Positions 16,986-26,624 of a stretch of 64,000 nucleotides of DNA are shown here, piece by piece. The notes below the pieces were generated by a model. That model saw only the letters and a program-made list of their open reading frames with translations. It had not been told where the DNA came from and ran no database searches. The translations under genes were made by a program, and so were the position numbers. The DNA comes from Chryseobacterium sp. (GTDB lineage Bacteria; Bacteroidota; Bacteroidia; Flavobacteriales; Weeksellaceae): assembly GCF_019236175.1 (NCBI RefSeq), contig NZ_JAFAJM010000003.1, forward strand, positions 186,001-250,000, written 5' to 3'. Position 1 is the first letter of the stretch. Each line of letters begins with the position of its first letter.

Positions 16986-19940
16986 TTAAAAAGATAGTTT
17001 AAACCCTACAGAAACACTGGAAAGCAAAGAATATTTGTAAGCATCAGAAACTCCAGTTAATGAGGCCCTTGGGTCGTATCCTTTTCTTTGGGACCATAGG
17101 TAAAGATTATTTCCTGTCAGATAAATTTTTAAACCTGACAGACCTGCCTGTTGTGCAAAACCGTCAGGGAGCTGATAAGACAGGGTCACATCCTGTAAAC
17201 TGATATAATCAGACTTTATCAGATAAAGCGTTGAATTTCCATTCTGATTGGTAGCGGTCAGGTCTACTCTTGGCAATGTAGCGTTTGGATTTTCGGGAGT
17301 CCATGTTTTACTTAAATCAGTAGAATAATTTGATCCGTAGGTATCCGAATGGAATAAACTTCTGTAGATATCATCATATCCATATCCGCCGAACTGATAC
17401 GCAAAATTGACAGACAGATTGAATCTCTTATAGGTGACATCTGTTCCGAAACCACCATAGACCTTTGGAATAGCCGATTTACCGGTATTATAGTCTGTAG
17501 CTTCCTTGTAATTATTGGTAATCGTTCTTTCTTCTTTCTGAGTTGCCGGATTGAATGCTGTGCGGTACCACAGTGCATCACCGTTATTCTTATCTACCCC
17601 TGCAAACTCTTTAAGGTAATAAGTATATCTGTCTCCGCCTTCTGTCAGAATAAACAGCCCGGTGACAAGTCCGGTAGTTCTTTGTTCAGCAGGTAGTTTG
17701 GTAATTTTATTCTTATAATGAGTCGCATTGGCATATAAACTCCATTGAAACTGATCTGAACGAAGAATGTCAATATTGATATTCGCCTGCACTCCCCGGT
17801 TGATCATATCTCCTATATTACCGTATTTTACATAAGAACCTGCATTAGAAGGAGGAAGAGGCAGGGTATAGATCATATCTGATACCTTTCTTTCAAAATA
17901 ATCCGCATTCAGGGTAATTCTGTTTTGTAAGAGAGAGAGTTCAAAACCGGCATTCAGGTTTTTGGAAGTTTCCCATTTCAGATCTTTATTTCCTTGTTTT
18001 TTAAGAGATAAAACCGGTTTGTCATCCCCAAAATTATTGATCCCGTAAATATCCTGATACGCATAATAATCTCTTGTGGAATTATTCAAAAGGATGTTAT
18101 CATTTCCCTGTTGACCATAAGATCCCTTTAATTTTAAGGAATTAATCACGGTATTATCTTTAAGAAAATTTTCCTTAGCTATATTCCATGCCAGTCCCAG
18201 TCCATAAAAATTCCCCCATCGGCTTTCCGGAGAAAAAACGGAAGAGCCATCTCTTCTGACATTTGCATTAAAGAAATATTTCCCATCATAATTATAAAGT
18301 AATCTTGAGAAATATCCTTCCACAGCGTATTCATAACCGTTTCCGGACAGGTCGGTGATTTTTACGGCATTATCAAATGACAAAGAATTAGGAAGTAGAA
18401 GCTGCTGTTTTGTTCCGGAGAACTGGTCATTTTTTATTTTATTAAATTCATGACCAATAAGGATGTTGAAGTTGTGCTTATCTATTTTTTTTTGATACGT
18501 TAATAATTGCTGATGGTTCAGTGTATATTTAAATAAAGAACTTTTGGTAAGAATACCTCCTACAGAAGACGAGGTACCCCCTTCCGTATTTCCGAACTGA
18601 AGATTGGTGATATTTTCAAGATAAGCTCCGAAATTATAAGTAAAATCCAGGCCTTTGAAAATTTCATAATGTAATCCAAGGTTGATGTTGGTAAGATTAC
18701 TGGTGGTTTGGGATTTATTCTTTTGAAGATTTCCTACCGGATTTTCAAAAACGGCATAAGATCTTGTTGCTCCGTTTGGTCCCTGTCCGTCTCCGTAATC
18801 GTATAATGCCTTTCCGTACTGATCATATAATACCTGATAATTGTTGTCCCTCAGGAATACAGGATAAAAAGGAGATATATTTCTGGCAAACTGGAAAGGG
18901 TTTGAGAACCCTGAACTTTCTCCAAAGTCCTGTTTGCTGTATGTGTAAGATAAAGCACCGGTTAATTTTAGTTTAGACGTAATGGAATAATCCAGATTGG
19001 ATCTGATTCCCAGTCTTTCAAATCCGGAACCGATAAGATAGCCTTTGTCATCCAGATAGTTAAGAGAAGTGTAAGACTTTACCTGGTCACCACTGGCATT
19101 AATACCTACCGTAGCCTCTCTTCGTAATGCAGGTTTAAAAAGCAGTTTTCTCCAATTATCCTGATACAACAGTTTAGCGTCAGGATTAAAAGAACCATCC
19201 GGTAAAATAAGCTTGTTAAAAGGAATATTGTAAGCATCATATCCCAGTTTGTTAAGTGCTGCAAGGCCTACATCATGTGGAGTAGGGCCGGAAGGAACAG
19301 CTCCCGGTTGTTTTAACCTTGCAATTTCCCCGATTCTTCCTCTGTTGTAAAATGCCGTATAATAATCCTGCGGAGAAGTATACACCGAATAATCCTCAAT
19401 AGATCTGAAATTTACTCCGGTTCTTACATCTGCTTCTACATGCAGGCCTTTTGTTTTCCCTCTTTTGGTATTCACAATGATCACTCCGTTGGCTCCTCTC
19501 GAACCATAGAGTGCATTGGATGAAGCATCTTCAAGAAAAGAAATACTTTCAATATCGGATGCTGCAATACTGTTCAGGTTTCCGCTGTAAGGAATGCCAT
19601 CCAGTACGATCAGCGGATCACTGGATGCATTGATGGAACCAATACCTCTCATTCTTATCGTAGGCTGTGAACCCGGCTGACCGGAAGAAATAACCTGTAC
19701 TCCCGCTACTTTTCCTCCAATTCCCTGAAGGATATTTCCGTTTTGAAGATTAGACAGATCTTTGGCTTTTAAAGACTGTACCGATCCGGTGATTTCCTCT
19801 TTCTTCTGCTTTCCGAAAGCCACTACCACAACTTCTTTTATGGCGTTCTCCTGAGAAAGACTGTCTTTAGTTTGGGCAAAGCCATATTCCGCGAATAGGA
19901 GTAAAGCCAATACACCAATTTTGCATTGTTTCTTTTTCAT
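16986..19940 (-). CDS. SusC/RagA-family TonB-dependent outer-membrane transporter
   Basis: This 984-residue protein has a signal peptide (MKKKQCKIGVLALLLFAEYGFAQ, cleaved near residue 23). A TonB-box-like IKEVVVVAFGKQKKEEITGS follows, then the plug (GGKVAGVQV, IRMRGIGSI, PLIVLDGIPYSG, ISFLEDASSNALYGSRGANG) and a long beta-barrel ending in aromatic VGFKLSF. It lacks the N-terminal carboxypeptidase-D-regulatory-like domain of about 80 residues carried by most SusC proteins; the mature chain begins almost directly at the TonB box. It forms an uptake pair with the SusD gene and is preceded by a Cys/Met-rich peptide gene on the same strand. Substrate unknown. Confidence 0.95.
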   Translation of the reverse strand: MKKKQCKIGVLALLLFAEYGFAQTKDSLSQENAIKEVVVVAFGKQKKEEITGSVQSLKAKDLSNLQNGNILQGIGGKVAGVQVISSGQPGSQPTIRMRGIGSINASSDPLIVLDGIPYSGNLNSIAASDIESISFLEDASSNALYGSRGANGVIIVNTKRGKTKGLHVEADVRTGVNFRSIEDYSVYTSPQDYYTAFYNRGRIGEIARLKQPGAVPSGPTPHDVGLAALNKLGYDAYNIPFNKLILPDGSFNPDAKLLYQDNWRKLLFKPALRREATVGINASGDQVKSYTSLNYLDDKGYLIGSGFERLGIRSNLDYSITSKLKLTGALSYTYSKQDFGESSGFSNPFQFARNISPFYPVFLRDNNYQVLYDQYGKALYDYGDGQGPNGATRSYAVFENPVGNLQKNKSQTTSNLTNINLGLHYEIFKGLDFTYNFGAYLENITNLQFGNTEGGTSSSVGGILTKSSLFKYTLNHQQLLTYQKKIDKHNFNILIGHEFNKIKNDQFSGTKQQLLLPNSLSFDNAVKITDLSGNGYEYAVEGYFSRLLYNYDGKYFFNANVRRDGSSVFSPESRWGNFYGLGLAWNIAKENFLKDNTVINSLKLKGSYGQQGNDNILLNNSTRDYYAYQDIYGINNFGDDKPVLSLKKQGNKDLKWETSKNLNAGFELSLLQNRITLNADYFERKVSDMIYTLPLPPSNAGSYVKYGNIGDMINRGVQANINIDILRSDQFQWSLYANATHYKNKITKLPAEQRTTGLVTGLFILTEGGDRYTYYLKEFAGVDKNNGDALWYRTAFNPATQKEERTITNNYKEATDYNTGKSAIPKVYGGFGTDVTYKRFNLSVNFAYQFGGYGYDDIYRSLFHSDTYGSNYSTDLSKTWTPENPNATLPRVDLTATNQNGNSTLYLIKSDYISLQDVTLSYQLPDGFAQQAGLSGLKIYLTGNNLYLWSQRKGYDPRASLTGVSDAYKYSLLSSVSVGFKLSF

Positions 19941-20130
19941 TATATTAATCTAGGTTTAAAGTTGAACTGTGTATTACTGCAATCTCTCAGTAAAAAATGT
20001 AGCTTTCTGCCTCCTTTTGCAGGGAGGATATAAAAACGAAAGATTAAAATTTACAGGAGAGGTACCCGGATGAAAGAAGCTTTTTTTGGGGGCTTTAATT
20101 CCTACAGTAATGAATGTATCTCTTAGAAAG

Positions 20131-20283
20131 TTATGACATCATCATTGTGCACATCATATCAAAGCACATGTTCTGAGAAATACAATTGTGCTGTGAAAAA
20201 CCGGATCCTGCTGAACATTGATGTTGTGCAGCTGCTATTGCCGGAATGGTGCATTGGTAAGAATCAAAGAAGTTCTTATTCAT
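20131..20283 (-). CDS. Candidate 50-residue Cys/Met-rich peptide upstream of SusC/SusD
   Basis: This small gene is read directly from the sequence: an ATG at 20283 opens 50 codons closed by TAA at 20131-20133. The peptide begins MNKNFFDSYQCTIP, has an Ala-rich IAAA stretch, then a Cys/His/Met-rich second half ending in CFDMMCTMMMS. I count five Cys (positions 11, 23, 34, 40, 45), seven Met (six of them in the last 12 residues) and two His. No signal peptide is visible. The gene lies 190 bp before the SusC start on the same strand, with an exact -7 box at 20316-20323, so it is probably the first gene of that transcript. Such composition suits soft-metal binding or a modified peptide precursor, but no maturation enzyme is present. 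Function unknown. Confidence 0.6.
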   Translation of the reverse strand: MNKNFFDSYQCTIPAIAAAQHQCSAGSGFSQHNCISQNMCFDMMCTMMMS

Positions 20284-20315
20284 GAGAATAAAGTTTATGT
20301 TTTTTTTAACTGGGT

Positions 20316-20323
20316 CAAAATTA
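20316..20323 (-). promoter_or_regulatory. -7 box of the peptide-SusC-SusD unit
   Basis: TAATTTTG on the minus strand is an exact TAnnTTTG match 32 bp before the peptide start codon. A TTG lies 24 bp further upstream (20348-20350), slightly farther than usual, which suggests dependence on an activator. Confidence 0.55.
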
Positions 20324-20377
20324 TCTAATAATTCATAAACCTTGGTACAAGCAATGCATGAGATAAATCATATTAAC

Positions 20378-20541
20378 CTACTAAATTAGTAGACTAATTA
20401 AAAATCACAAGGTGGTTTTATTGTTTTGTATTGAAAATGAATGCTTTGAGTCCGTTTTTAAAATGTTAAAAAATGATAAAAAATTTGTATTTTAAGCTGT
20501 GAATTAAACTTAACAATATTAGTCTATTGTTTTTATAGACT
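20378..20541. promoter_or_regulatory. Clustered inverted repeats upstream of peptide-SusC-SusD unit
   Basis: Two overlapping palindromes, CTACTAAATTAGTAG (20378-20392) and ATTAGTAGACTAAT (20385-20398), lie 55-75 bp upstream of the -7 box. A further repeat, AGTCTAT and ATAGACT separated by 7 nt, is at 20521-20541. The word ATTAGTCTA occurs in both clusters in opposite orientation. They are candidate operator sites; the regulator is unknown. Confidence 0.4.
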
Positions 20542-20570
20542 TTTTGATTATTTTATACCAAAAGATATAT

Positions 20571-20695
20571 CAGGAGCCTGATCCCGCTATTCACTCATAC
20601 TCCTCACTCCAAAACTTTCCGTTGCCCAATTCCTCCTTCTTTCCAGACTATGTTGCGGGGTAACCGTTGCTATCGGGGCTAGTGTAAGACAGTGG
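20571..20695. repeat. Candidate interspersed palindromic (REP-like) element
   Basis: The segment opens with GGAGCCTGATCCCGCT and closes with GCTATCGGGGCTAGTG. It is more GC-rich than its surroundings and carries no gene. This start/end pair resembles an element I recall as scattered in intergenic regions of Chryseobacterium and related genomes. Only one copy is in this window, so the repeat status rests on memory and not on this sequence. Confidence 0.35.
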
Positions 20696-20796
20696 ATCTG
20701 CTTGGAAATATTGTTTTGATGTATTCAGATCATGCATCAAAAAAAGGAGCTTACCTTTCGATAAGCCCCCTTCAGATAGAAAATGAATGATAATGT

Positions 20797-22266
20797 TTAA
20801 TTTTTAGAAATGTCGGGTGGTGTCAGAGGTTGCTGATCCCATCCGCCACCTAATGCTCTGTATACGGCGACACTTGCTTTTAGCTGATTGACTTTCTTTT
20901 CAACCAGTTCAAACCTGGATTCCAGTGCATCGCGTTGCGTCAGCAACACTTCCATATAATCAGCACGGGCATATTTGAATAAATCATTGGAAATATCAAT
21001 GGATCTCGTTAAAGCATCCACTTCCTTAGATTTAATGTTGACACTGCTTTCAAGATTATGAATTTTGGACAACTGATTGGCCACTTCTATATAAGCTCCC
21101 AAAACAGTCTGTTCATAGTGATACACCGCCTGAATCTGTTTGGCATTGGCATTGGCATAAGAAGCCTTGATTGCTCTTCTGTTGATCAGGGGAGCAGTCA
21201 GTTCTCCCGCAAGATTGAAAAGGAGAGACTGAGGCTTGATGATGTAAAGCGGATTAAAGGCCTGTAATCCTATTCCCGCTGAAAGATCAAGAGAAGGGTA
21301 GAACCTTGCTTTGGCTACTTTGATATCCAGTTTTGAGGCAGCCAGTTCATATTCAGCCTGTTTAATATCAGGCCTGTTTTCCAGCAATTCCGAAGGAATT
21401 CCGCCATAGACGGCCTGAGGTACAACAGAGTCAAAGGAATCCTGGTTTCTCTCCACAGGTTGCGGAAACCTTCCCACAAGATAATTGATCCTGTTTTCAG
21501 CTTCCACGATTTTTTGCTGGATGTCGTACTGCATACCCTGAGTTTTCAAAACCTGCGCTTCAAATCGCTGTACTGCCAGTTCATTAGAACGTGCATTCTT
21601 TTTTAAATCCTTGATGATCTCCAGTGCATCACTCTGGATTTTGATATTTTGATTCAAAATAACCAGTTCATTATCCAGCGCCAATAGCTCATAATAAGAA
21701 TCTGCAATTTCTGAAATCAGATGGGTTACCATGAAGTTTTTCCCTTCAATGCTGGCAAGGTACCGTTGGGCCTGAGCTCTTGTGGCATTATGAAGTTTTC
21801 CCCAGATATCAGTTTCCCATTTAGCTTCAGCACCTACTCCGAAGTCAAATAAAGGTTCAGGCATTTCTCTGCCGGGCTCTATTTCCGTATTGGCTTCCAT
21901 GGCTCCGATATTAGTATAACGGCTTACCTTATCTACTCCGGCTCCGGCTTTTAAACCAACCGAAGGAAGATATTCGCCTTTGCGGGCCCTGATTTCATTT
22001 TTAGAAATTTCAATTTCCTGGAGAACAATATTCAGCTCCTGATTATTCTGAAGCGCCTGATTGATCAGTCCCTGGAGTTTCGGATCACTGAAATATTCAT
22101 CCCATTTTAGTTTTCCCGTATTAATAGTATCATTAGTTGCCGAACTGTATTTCTCAGGAACAGCTTTATTTTCAGCACGCTGTTCTATTTCTATAGGTTT
22201 ACAGGCAGTAAAACTTAATAAGAAGACTGCCACACCTGCATATTGATATATTCTAGTTTTATTCAT
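20797..22266 (-). CDS. RND efflux outer-membrane factor (TolC/OprM-like lipoprotein)
   Basis: This 489-residue protein has a lipoprotein signal (MNKTRIYQYAGVAVFLLSFTAC, lipobox FTAC) and two outer-membrane-efflux-protein repeats rich in alternating polar/hydrophobic helices. Typical blocks are WDEYFSDPKLQGLINQALQN near residue 55 and a Pro-rich ELLENRPDIKQAEYELAASK near residue 300, as in the NodT/OprM family. It forms the trimeric outer-membrane exit duct of a tripartite pump. Its start overlaps the RND permease gene by 8 bp, so the two are translationally coupled. It closes the efflux operon. Confidence 0.95.
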   Translation of the reverse strand: MNKTRIYQYAGVAVFLLSFTACKPIEIEQRAENKAVPEKYSSATNDTINTGKLKWDEYFSDPKLQGLINQALQNNQELNIVLQEIEISKNEIRARKGEYLPSVGLKAGAGVDKVSRYTNIGAMEANTEIEPGREMPEPLFDFGVGAEAKWETDIWGKLHNATRAQAQRYLASIEGKNFMVTHLISEIADSYYELLALDNELVILNQNIKIQSDALEIIKDLKKNARSNELAVQRFEAQVLKTQGMQYDIQQKIVEAENRINYLVGRFPQPVERNQDSFDSVVPQAVYGGIPSELLENRPDIKQAEYELAASKLDIKVAKARFYPSLDLSAGIGLQAFNPLYIIKPQSLLFNLAGELTAPLINRRAIKASYANANAKQIQAVYHYEQTVLGAYIEVANQLSKIHNLESSVNIKSKEVDALTRSIDISNDLFKYARADYMEVLLTQRDALESRFELVEKKVNQLKASVAVYRALGGGWDQQPLTPPDISKN

Positions 22267-25200
22267 AATGGATCATGTCTTCGCTTAATGGAGATTCATC
22301 TTCGTCTTTAATCATTTTTTTACCGTCAGACCACTTGGCAAATATGTAATACAGCCCCGGAATAACAATAACACCAAATAAGGTTCCTATAAGCATTCCT
22401 CCTAATGAGGATGCTCCGATCGTATGATTTCCGATCGCTCCTGCACCCCTTGCAAATACCAAGGGTACCAATCCTGCTATAAATGCAAATGAAGTCATCA
22501 GGATAGGTCTGAAACGGGCTTTGGAGCCTTCCACAGCCGCTTCCAGAATAGAATCTCCTGCCTGACGCCTTTTTACGGCAAATTCTACAATAAGTACCGC
22601 ATTTTTACCCAATAATCCTATAATCATGATCAGTCCCACCTGAGCATAGATATCATTTTCAAGTCCCATTGCTTTTAACAGTAAGAAAGATCCGAATACC
22701 CCTACCGGTAACGAGCAAAGTACCGCAAACGGAATAAGGAAACTTTCATATTGTGCAGCCAGTACCAGATATACGAATACAAGAACAACAAGGAAAACAT
22801 AAATAGCCTCATTACCACGCTGTGCTTCATCATAAGACAAGCCTTCCCAAGCTACTTTATAGCCGTGAGGAAGAGTTTTGGCAGCCGTTTCATTAATCGC
22901 CTGAATAGCATCTGCCGTAGTATACCCTGCCGCAGGAAGTCCGCGGATTGCTGCGGAATTGTACATATTGTAACGGGTGATCTCATTAGGGCCCTGTGTC
23001 TTTTTCATCGTCATGAATGCAGAATAAGGAACCATTTCGTCACGGTCGTTTTTTACATACAGATTCATAATATCCGTAGGAAGCCTTCTGAACTCCGGAG
23101 AGGACTGTACATACACTTTGAAAAACTGTCCGAAACGAATAAAACCCTGTTCATAGGTACTCCCGATCAGAATATTGAGGTTTTCCATAGCTTTTCCAAT
23201 GGATACCCCTTTCTGCATTGCGGCATTATTATCAAATACTAGTTCATATTGAGGATAATTAGCTGCAAAGAACGTGAAGACCCCTGTAAGCTCTTTACGT
23301 TTTTTCAGCTGGGCGATAAAGTCTTTGTTCACCTTATCAAAATCCTGATAATTCGTGGTTCTGTTAAGGTCAAGCAATCTCATAGAGAACCCTCCGGAAG
23401 ATCCAAATCCAGGAACAGCAGGCGGTTCAAAAAATTCAATAGTTGCTCCCAGATCTTTTGATTTATTCTCCAGCTCTTCCATCACGTCCTTTACAGAATG
23501 ATCACGGTCATTCCAGCTTTTAAGGTTGATCAGGCAGGTTCCTGCATTAGAGCCACGTCCTTCTGTCATAATTTCATACCCTGCCAGAGAAGATACAGAT
23601 TCTACACCATCTACCCCCATTGCTATTTTCTGCAAAGCTCTGGAAACTTTATTGGTCTGTTCCAGGGTAGAACCCGGAGGAGTCTGAATAATAGCATAGA
23701 TAGTTCCCTGATCCTCATTAGGAATGAAACCGCCGGGAAGTACTTTATTGATCACAAAAATCCCGGCACAAAAAGCAGCCAGAATTCCCCAGGTTATTAC
23801 TTTTCTGTTGACAATCTTTCTAAGGAATGATGCATATTTACCGGTGATTTTATCAAATCCGCTGTTAAACGCATCTAAAGATTTCGTGAAAATATTGGAC
23901 TTTTTAGGTTTTCCATGGTTGTTTTTCAATAACATTGCGGCCAATACCGGCGTTAAAGTAAGAGCTACCACGGCTGAAATTACAATAGAACTTGCCATCG
24001 TAATGGAAAACTGACGGTAGAACGTTCCTACCGGACCTGTCATAAATGAAATCGGAATAAATACCGCTACCATTACGGCAGTGATGGCAATAATAGCTCC
24101 TGCAATCTCACCCATTACTTCTTTCACAGCTTTATAAGGCGAAATATTGCTTTCCTCCATCTTGGCATGAACAGCTTCAATAACAACAATAGCATTATCA
24201 ACCACAATTCCGATGGCCAGCACCAGGGCAAACAGGGTAACGAGGTTAATGGTTAATCCAAAAAGCTGAATCACGAAGAAAGTACCAATCAAAGAAACCG
24301 GAACGGCTATGATTGGAATCAGCGTAGAACGCCAGTCACCAAGGAAAATGAAAACCACAATGGCTACGAGAATAAATGCATCCCTCAAGGTATGTATTAC
24401 CTGCTCAATAGAAGCATCAAGGAACTGCGAAACGTCATAACTGATTTTATAATCTACGCCGGGAGGGAAGTTTCCTTTCATTTCGGCAAGCTTTGCCTTC
24501 ACATCTTTGATCACATCATTGGCATTACTTCCGTAGTTTTGTTTTAAAACGATAGAAGCAGACGGGTGCCCGTCAAGATTGGAATAAATATCAAAAAACT
24601 CACTGCCCAGTTCTATTTTGGCAATATCTTTTAACTTAACATTTTCTCCTTCTGCATTGGAACGGACGATGATATTTTCGTATTCTTCAGGTTTGTTATA
24701 CTGCCCCTTATAAGTCAATACATACTCAAGAGACTGTGCCGCAATACCGGAACTCTGTCCGATCCTTCCCGGCCGGCCGATAATACTTTGCTCGCTAATT
24801 GCCTTCATCACTTCATCTACAGAAATATCATAAGCACGCATACGGTCAGGGTTTAGCCAGATACGCATCGCATATCTTCGGCTTCCCAGGATCTGGGATC
24901 TTGCAATACCATGAATACGGTTGATTTCCGGAATAATATTCACCATGGAATAGTTGTACAGGAATTTTTCATCCATACTTTTATTCGTACTGTAAAGGTT
25001 TACATACATCAGCATACTTGGCTGTATCGGGTTTACTACAACCCCTTCTTTCTGTACCAGTTCGGGTAATAAAGGCATTACCTGGTCAACTCTCGTTTTT
25101 ACAAGAACTACAGCCTCATTCGGATCTGTCCCGGGATCAAATACCACGTTGACAGTTGCCTCTCCGGCACTGGTGGCATCTGTAGTGATATAACGCATTC

Positions 25201-25420
25201 CCTGAACCCCGTTAATGGCATTTTCAATTGTAATCAGGGAAGATTTTACCAATACATCTGCACTTGCTCCGGGATACGCAATAGAAACGGCAACCGTTGT
25301 CGGTGCAATTTTAGGAAACTGTTCGGTAGGAAGCTGCTTCATGGCAAGGCCTCCTATGAACAGGATGACAACCGATATCACAATAGCGAAAACCGGTCGG
25401 TGTATTACTTTTTTAAACAT
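22259..25420 (-). CDS. RND multidrug efflux permease (HAE1 family)
   Basis: At 1053 residues this is full length for an AcrB/MexB-type inner-membrane pump. It begins MFKKVIHRPVFAIVISVVIL, has the PTEQFPKIAPTTVAVSIAYPGAS porter start, a TM4 proton-relay motif (GIVVDNAIVVIEAVHAKME, two-Asp region partly conserved) and the TM10-12 block QVGLIMIIGLLGKNAVLIVEF. Twelve transmembrane helices and two large periplasmic loops are apparent. Such pumps export hydrophobic drugs, dyes, bile salts or fatty acids by proton antiport. It lies 15 bp downstream of the adaptor and overlaps the outer-membrane factor. Substrate range cannot be predicted from sequence. Confidence 0.97.
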   Translation of the reverse strand: MFKKVIHRPVFAIVISVVILFIGGLAMKQLPTEQFPKIAPTTVAVSIAYPGASADVLVKSSLITIENAINGVQGMRYITTDATSAGEATVNVVFDPGTDPNEAVVLVKTRVDQVMPLLPELVQKEGVVVNPIQPSMLMYVNLYSTNKSMDEKFLYNYSMVNIIPEINRIHGIARSQILGSRRYAMRIWLNPDRMRAYDISVDEVMKAISEQSIIGRPGRIGQSSGIAAQSLEYVLTYKGQYNKPEEYENIIVRSNAEGENVKLKDIAKIELGSEFFDIYSNLDGHPSASIVLKQNYGSNANDVIKDVKAKLAEMKGNFPPGVDYKISYDVSQFLDASIEQVIHTLRDAFILVAIVVFIFLGDWRSTLIPIIAVPVSLIGTFFVIQLFGLTINLVTLFALVLAIGIVVDNAIVVIEAVHAKMEESNISPYKAVKEVMGEIAGAIIAITAVMVAVFIPISFMTGPVGTFYRQFSITMASSIVISAVVALTLTPVLAAMLLKNNHGKPKKSNIFTKSLDAFNSGFDKITGKYASFLRKIVNRKVITWGILAAFCAGIFVINKVLPGGFIPNEDQGTIYAIIQTPPGSTLEQTNKVSRALQKIAMGVDGVESVSSLAGYEIMTEGRGSNAGTCLINLKSWNDRDHSVKDVMEELENKSKDLGATIEFFEPPAVPGFGSSGGFSMRLLDLNRTTNYQDFDKVNKDFIAQLKKRKELTGVFTFFAANYPQYELVFDNNAAMQKGVSIGKAMENLNILIGSTYEQGFIRFGQFFKVYVQSSPEFRRLPTDIMNLYVKNDRDEMVPYSAFMTMKKTQGPNEITRYNMYNSAAIRGLPAAGYTTADAIQAINETAAKTLPHGYKVAWEGLSYDEAQRGNEAIYVFLVVLVFVYLVLAAQYESFLIPFAVLCSLPVGVFGSFLLLKAMGLENDIYAQVGLIMIIGLLGKNAVLIVEFAVKRRQAGDSILEAAVEGSKARFRPILMTSFAFIAGLVPLVFARGAGAIGNHTIGASSLGGMLIGTLFGVIVIPGLYYIFAKWSDGKKMIKDEDESPLSEDMIHYE

Positions 25421-25435
25421 AATGCTGCTTTTGGG

Positions 25436-26521
25436 TTACTCTGCATACAGATCGAGGTTCGACATCACTTTCTCAGGCTTTTGGTATTTTGAACTGATCT
25501 TTTGATTCTCCTGAACCATTCGAAGACCATCCAGAAGGATTCTTTCATCCTTTCCAAGCCCTGAAGCCACTACATAAATATGCGGTAATTCAGCAGCAAT
25601 TTTTATTTCTCTTGCTTTTACTTTATTGTCTTTGGTAATCACGTAGACATATTTCTTTTCCAGTTCCTCAAAGGTGGCTTTCTGAGGAATCATCATGGCA
25701 TTGGCATAAGGAGAGGTAATAACAATATTTCCTGTTTCACCGTATCGTAAAAGACCTTTTGGATTTGGGAAAGTAGCCCTGTATGCGATATTTCCGGTTT
25801 CGTTATTAAAGTCGGATTCTATCGTTTCTACGATACCATCTTGTGTAAATTCTTTTCCGTTAGCCATCATCAGACGTACGTGCAGCGGATTATTGTCTTT
25901 TCTGTTGCTCATATGATTCAGATATTCCGCTTCCGGAACATTGAAATAAACCCACATCTTACTGTTATCAGAAAGTTCTGTTACAAGCTCTCCGTCTCCT
26001 ACAAGACTTCCTTTTCGGACATGCAGTTTTCCTATGATCCCGGAGAAAGGAGCTCTGATTTCAGTGAATCTCAAATGAGTATTCATAGAAGACAGCTCAG
26101 CCTGGGCTTTTTCATATTTGGCTTTAGCCATTGCCATTTCCTGAGGCGCAACAATGTTTTTATCAGAAAGATTTTTAGTATTCTGATATTCAATTTCTGC
26201 ATATCTGGATTCCGCTTTAGCACGGTTAACATCAGATTCGTAAAGGTTAGGCATAATTTTAAACAGCAATTGTCCCTTCTGAACAAACTGTCCTTCATCA
26301 ACAAAAATAGACTGAATATATCCTTTTTCCTGAGCACGAAGCTCAATATGATTAATAGATCGGACCTGGGCTACATAATCTTTATTAACGAGAGTATCTT
26401 TTACAAGAGGGCTTGTTACGTTGAATGATGCAGTTTCTGTCTTTTCTTTTTTTTCAGACTGACAGCCTACAAACAGGAGAATAAGGCACAAGTTGATATA
26501 CATGAGACTTTTCTTGACCAT
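25436..26521 (-). CDS. RND efflux periplasmic adaptor (membrane fusion protein)
   Basis: This 361-residue lipoprotein (lipobox LFVGC at residues 16-20) has the typical order of biotin-lipoyl half-motif (IELRAQEKGYIQSIFVDEGQ), alpha-hairpin coiled coil (residues 100-145), second lipoyl half (EIRAPFSGIIGKLHVRKGS), beta-barrel and membrane-proximal domains. It bridges the RND permease and the outer-membrane factor. It is 15 bp upstream of the permease gene and 103 bp downstream of the small leading gene. No dedicated repressor adjoins the operon. Confidence 0.95.
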   Translation of the reverse strand: MVKKSLMYINLCLILLFVGCQSEKKEKTETASFNVTSPLVKDTLVNKDYVAQVRSINHIELRAQEKGYIQSIFVDEGQFVQKGQLLFKIMPNLYESDVNRAKAESRYAEIEYQNTKNLSDKNIVAPQEMAMAKAKYEKAQAELSSMNTHLRFTEIRAPFSGIIGKLHVRKGSLVGDGELVTELSDNSKMWVYFNVPEAEYLNHMSNRKDNNPLHVRLMMANGKEFTQDGIVETIESDFNNETGNIAYRATFPNPKGLLRYGETGNIVITSPYANAMMIPQKATFEELEKKYVYVITKDNKVKAREIKIAAELPHIYVVASGLGKDERILLDGLRMVQENQKISSKYQKPEKVMSNLDLYAE

Positions 26522-26624
26522 GATAATATTGTTTTATAATAATTTATAATTGAAAAATAAGGGTACTTACTTTCAAAAACAGATGATGAAAGCAGGTAAG
26601 GTTTTCGAAAAAATTATGATAAAA

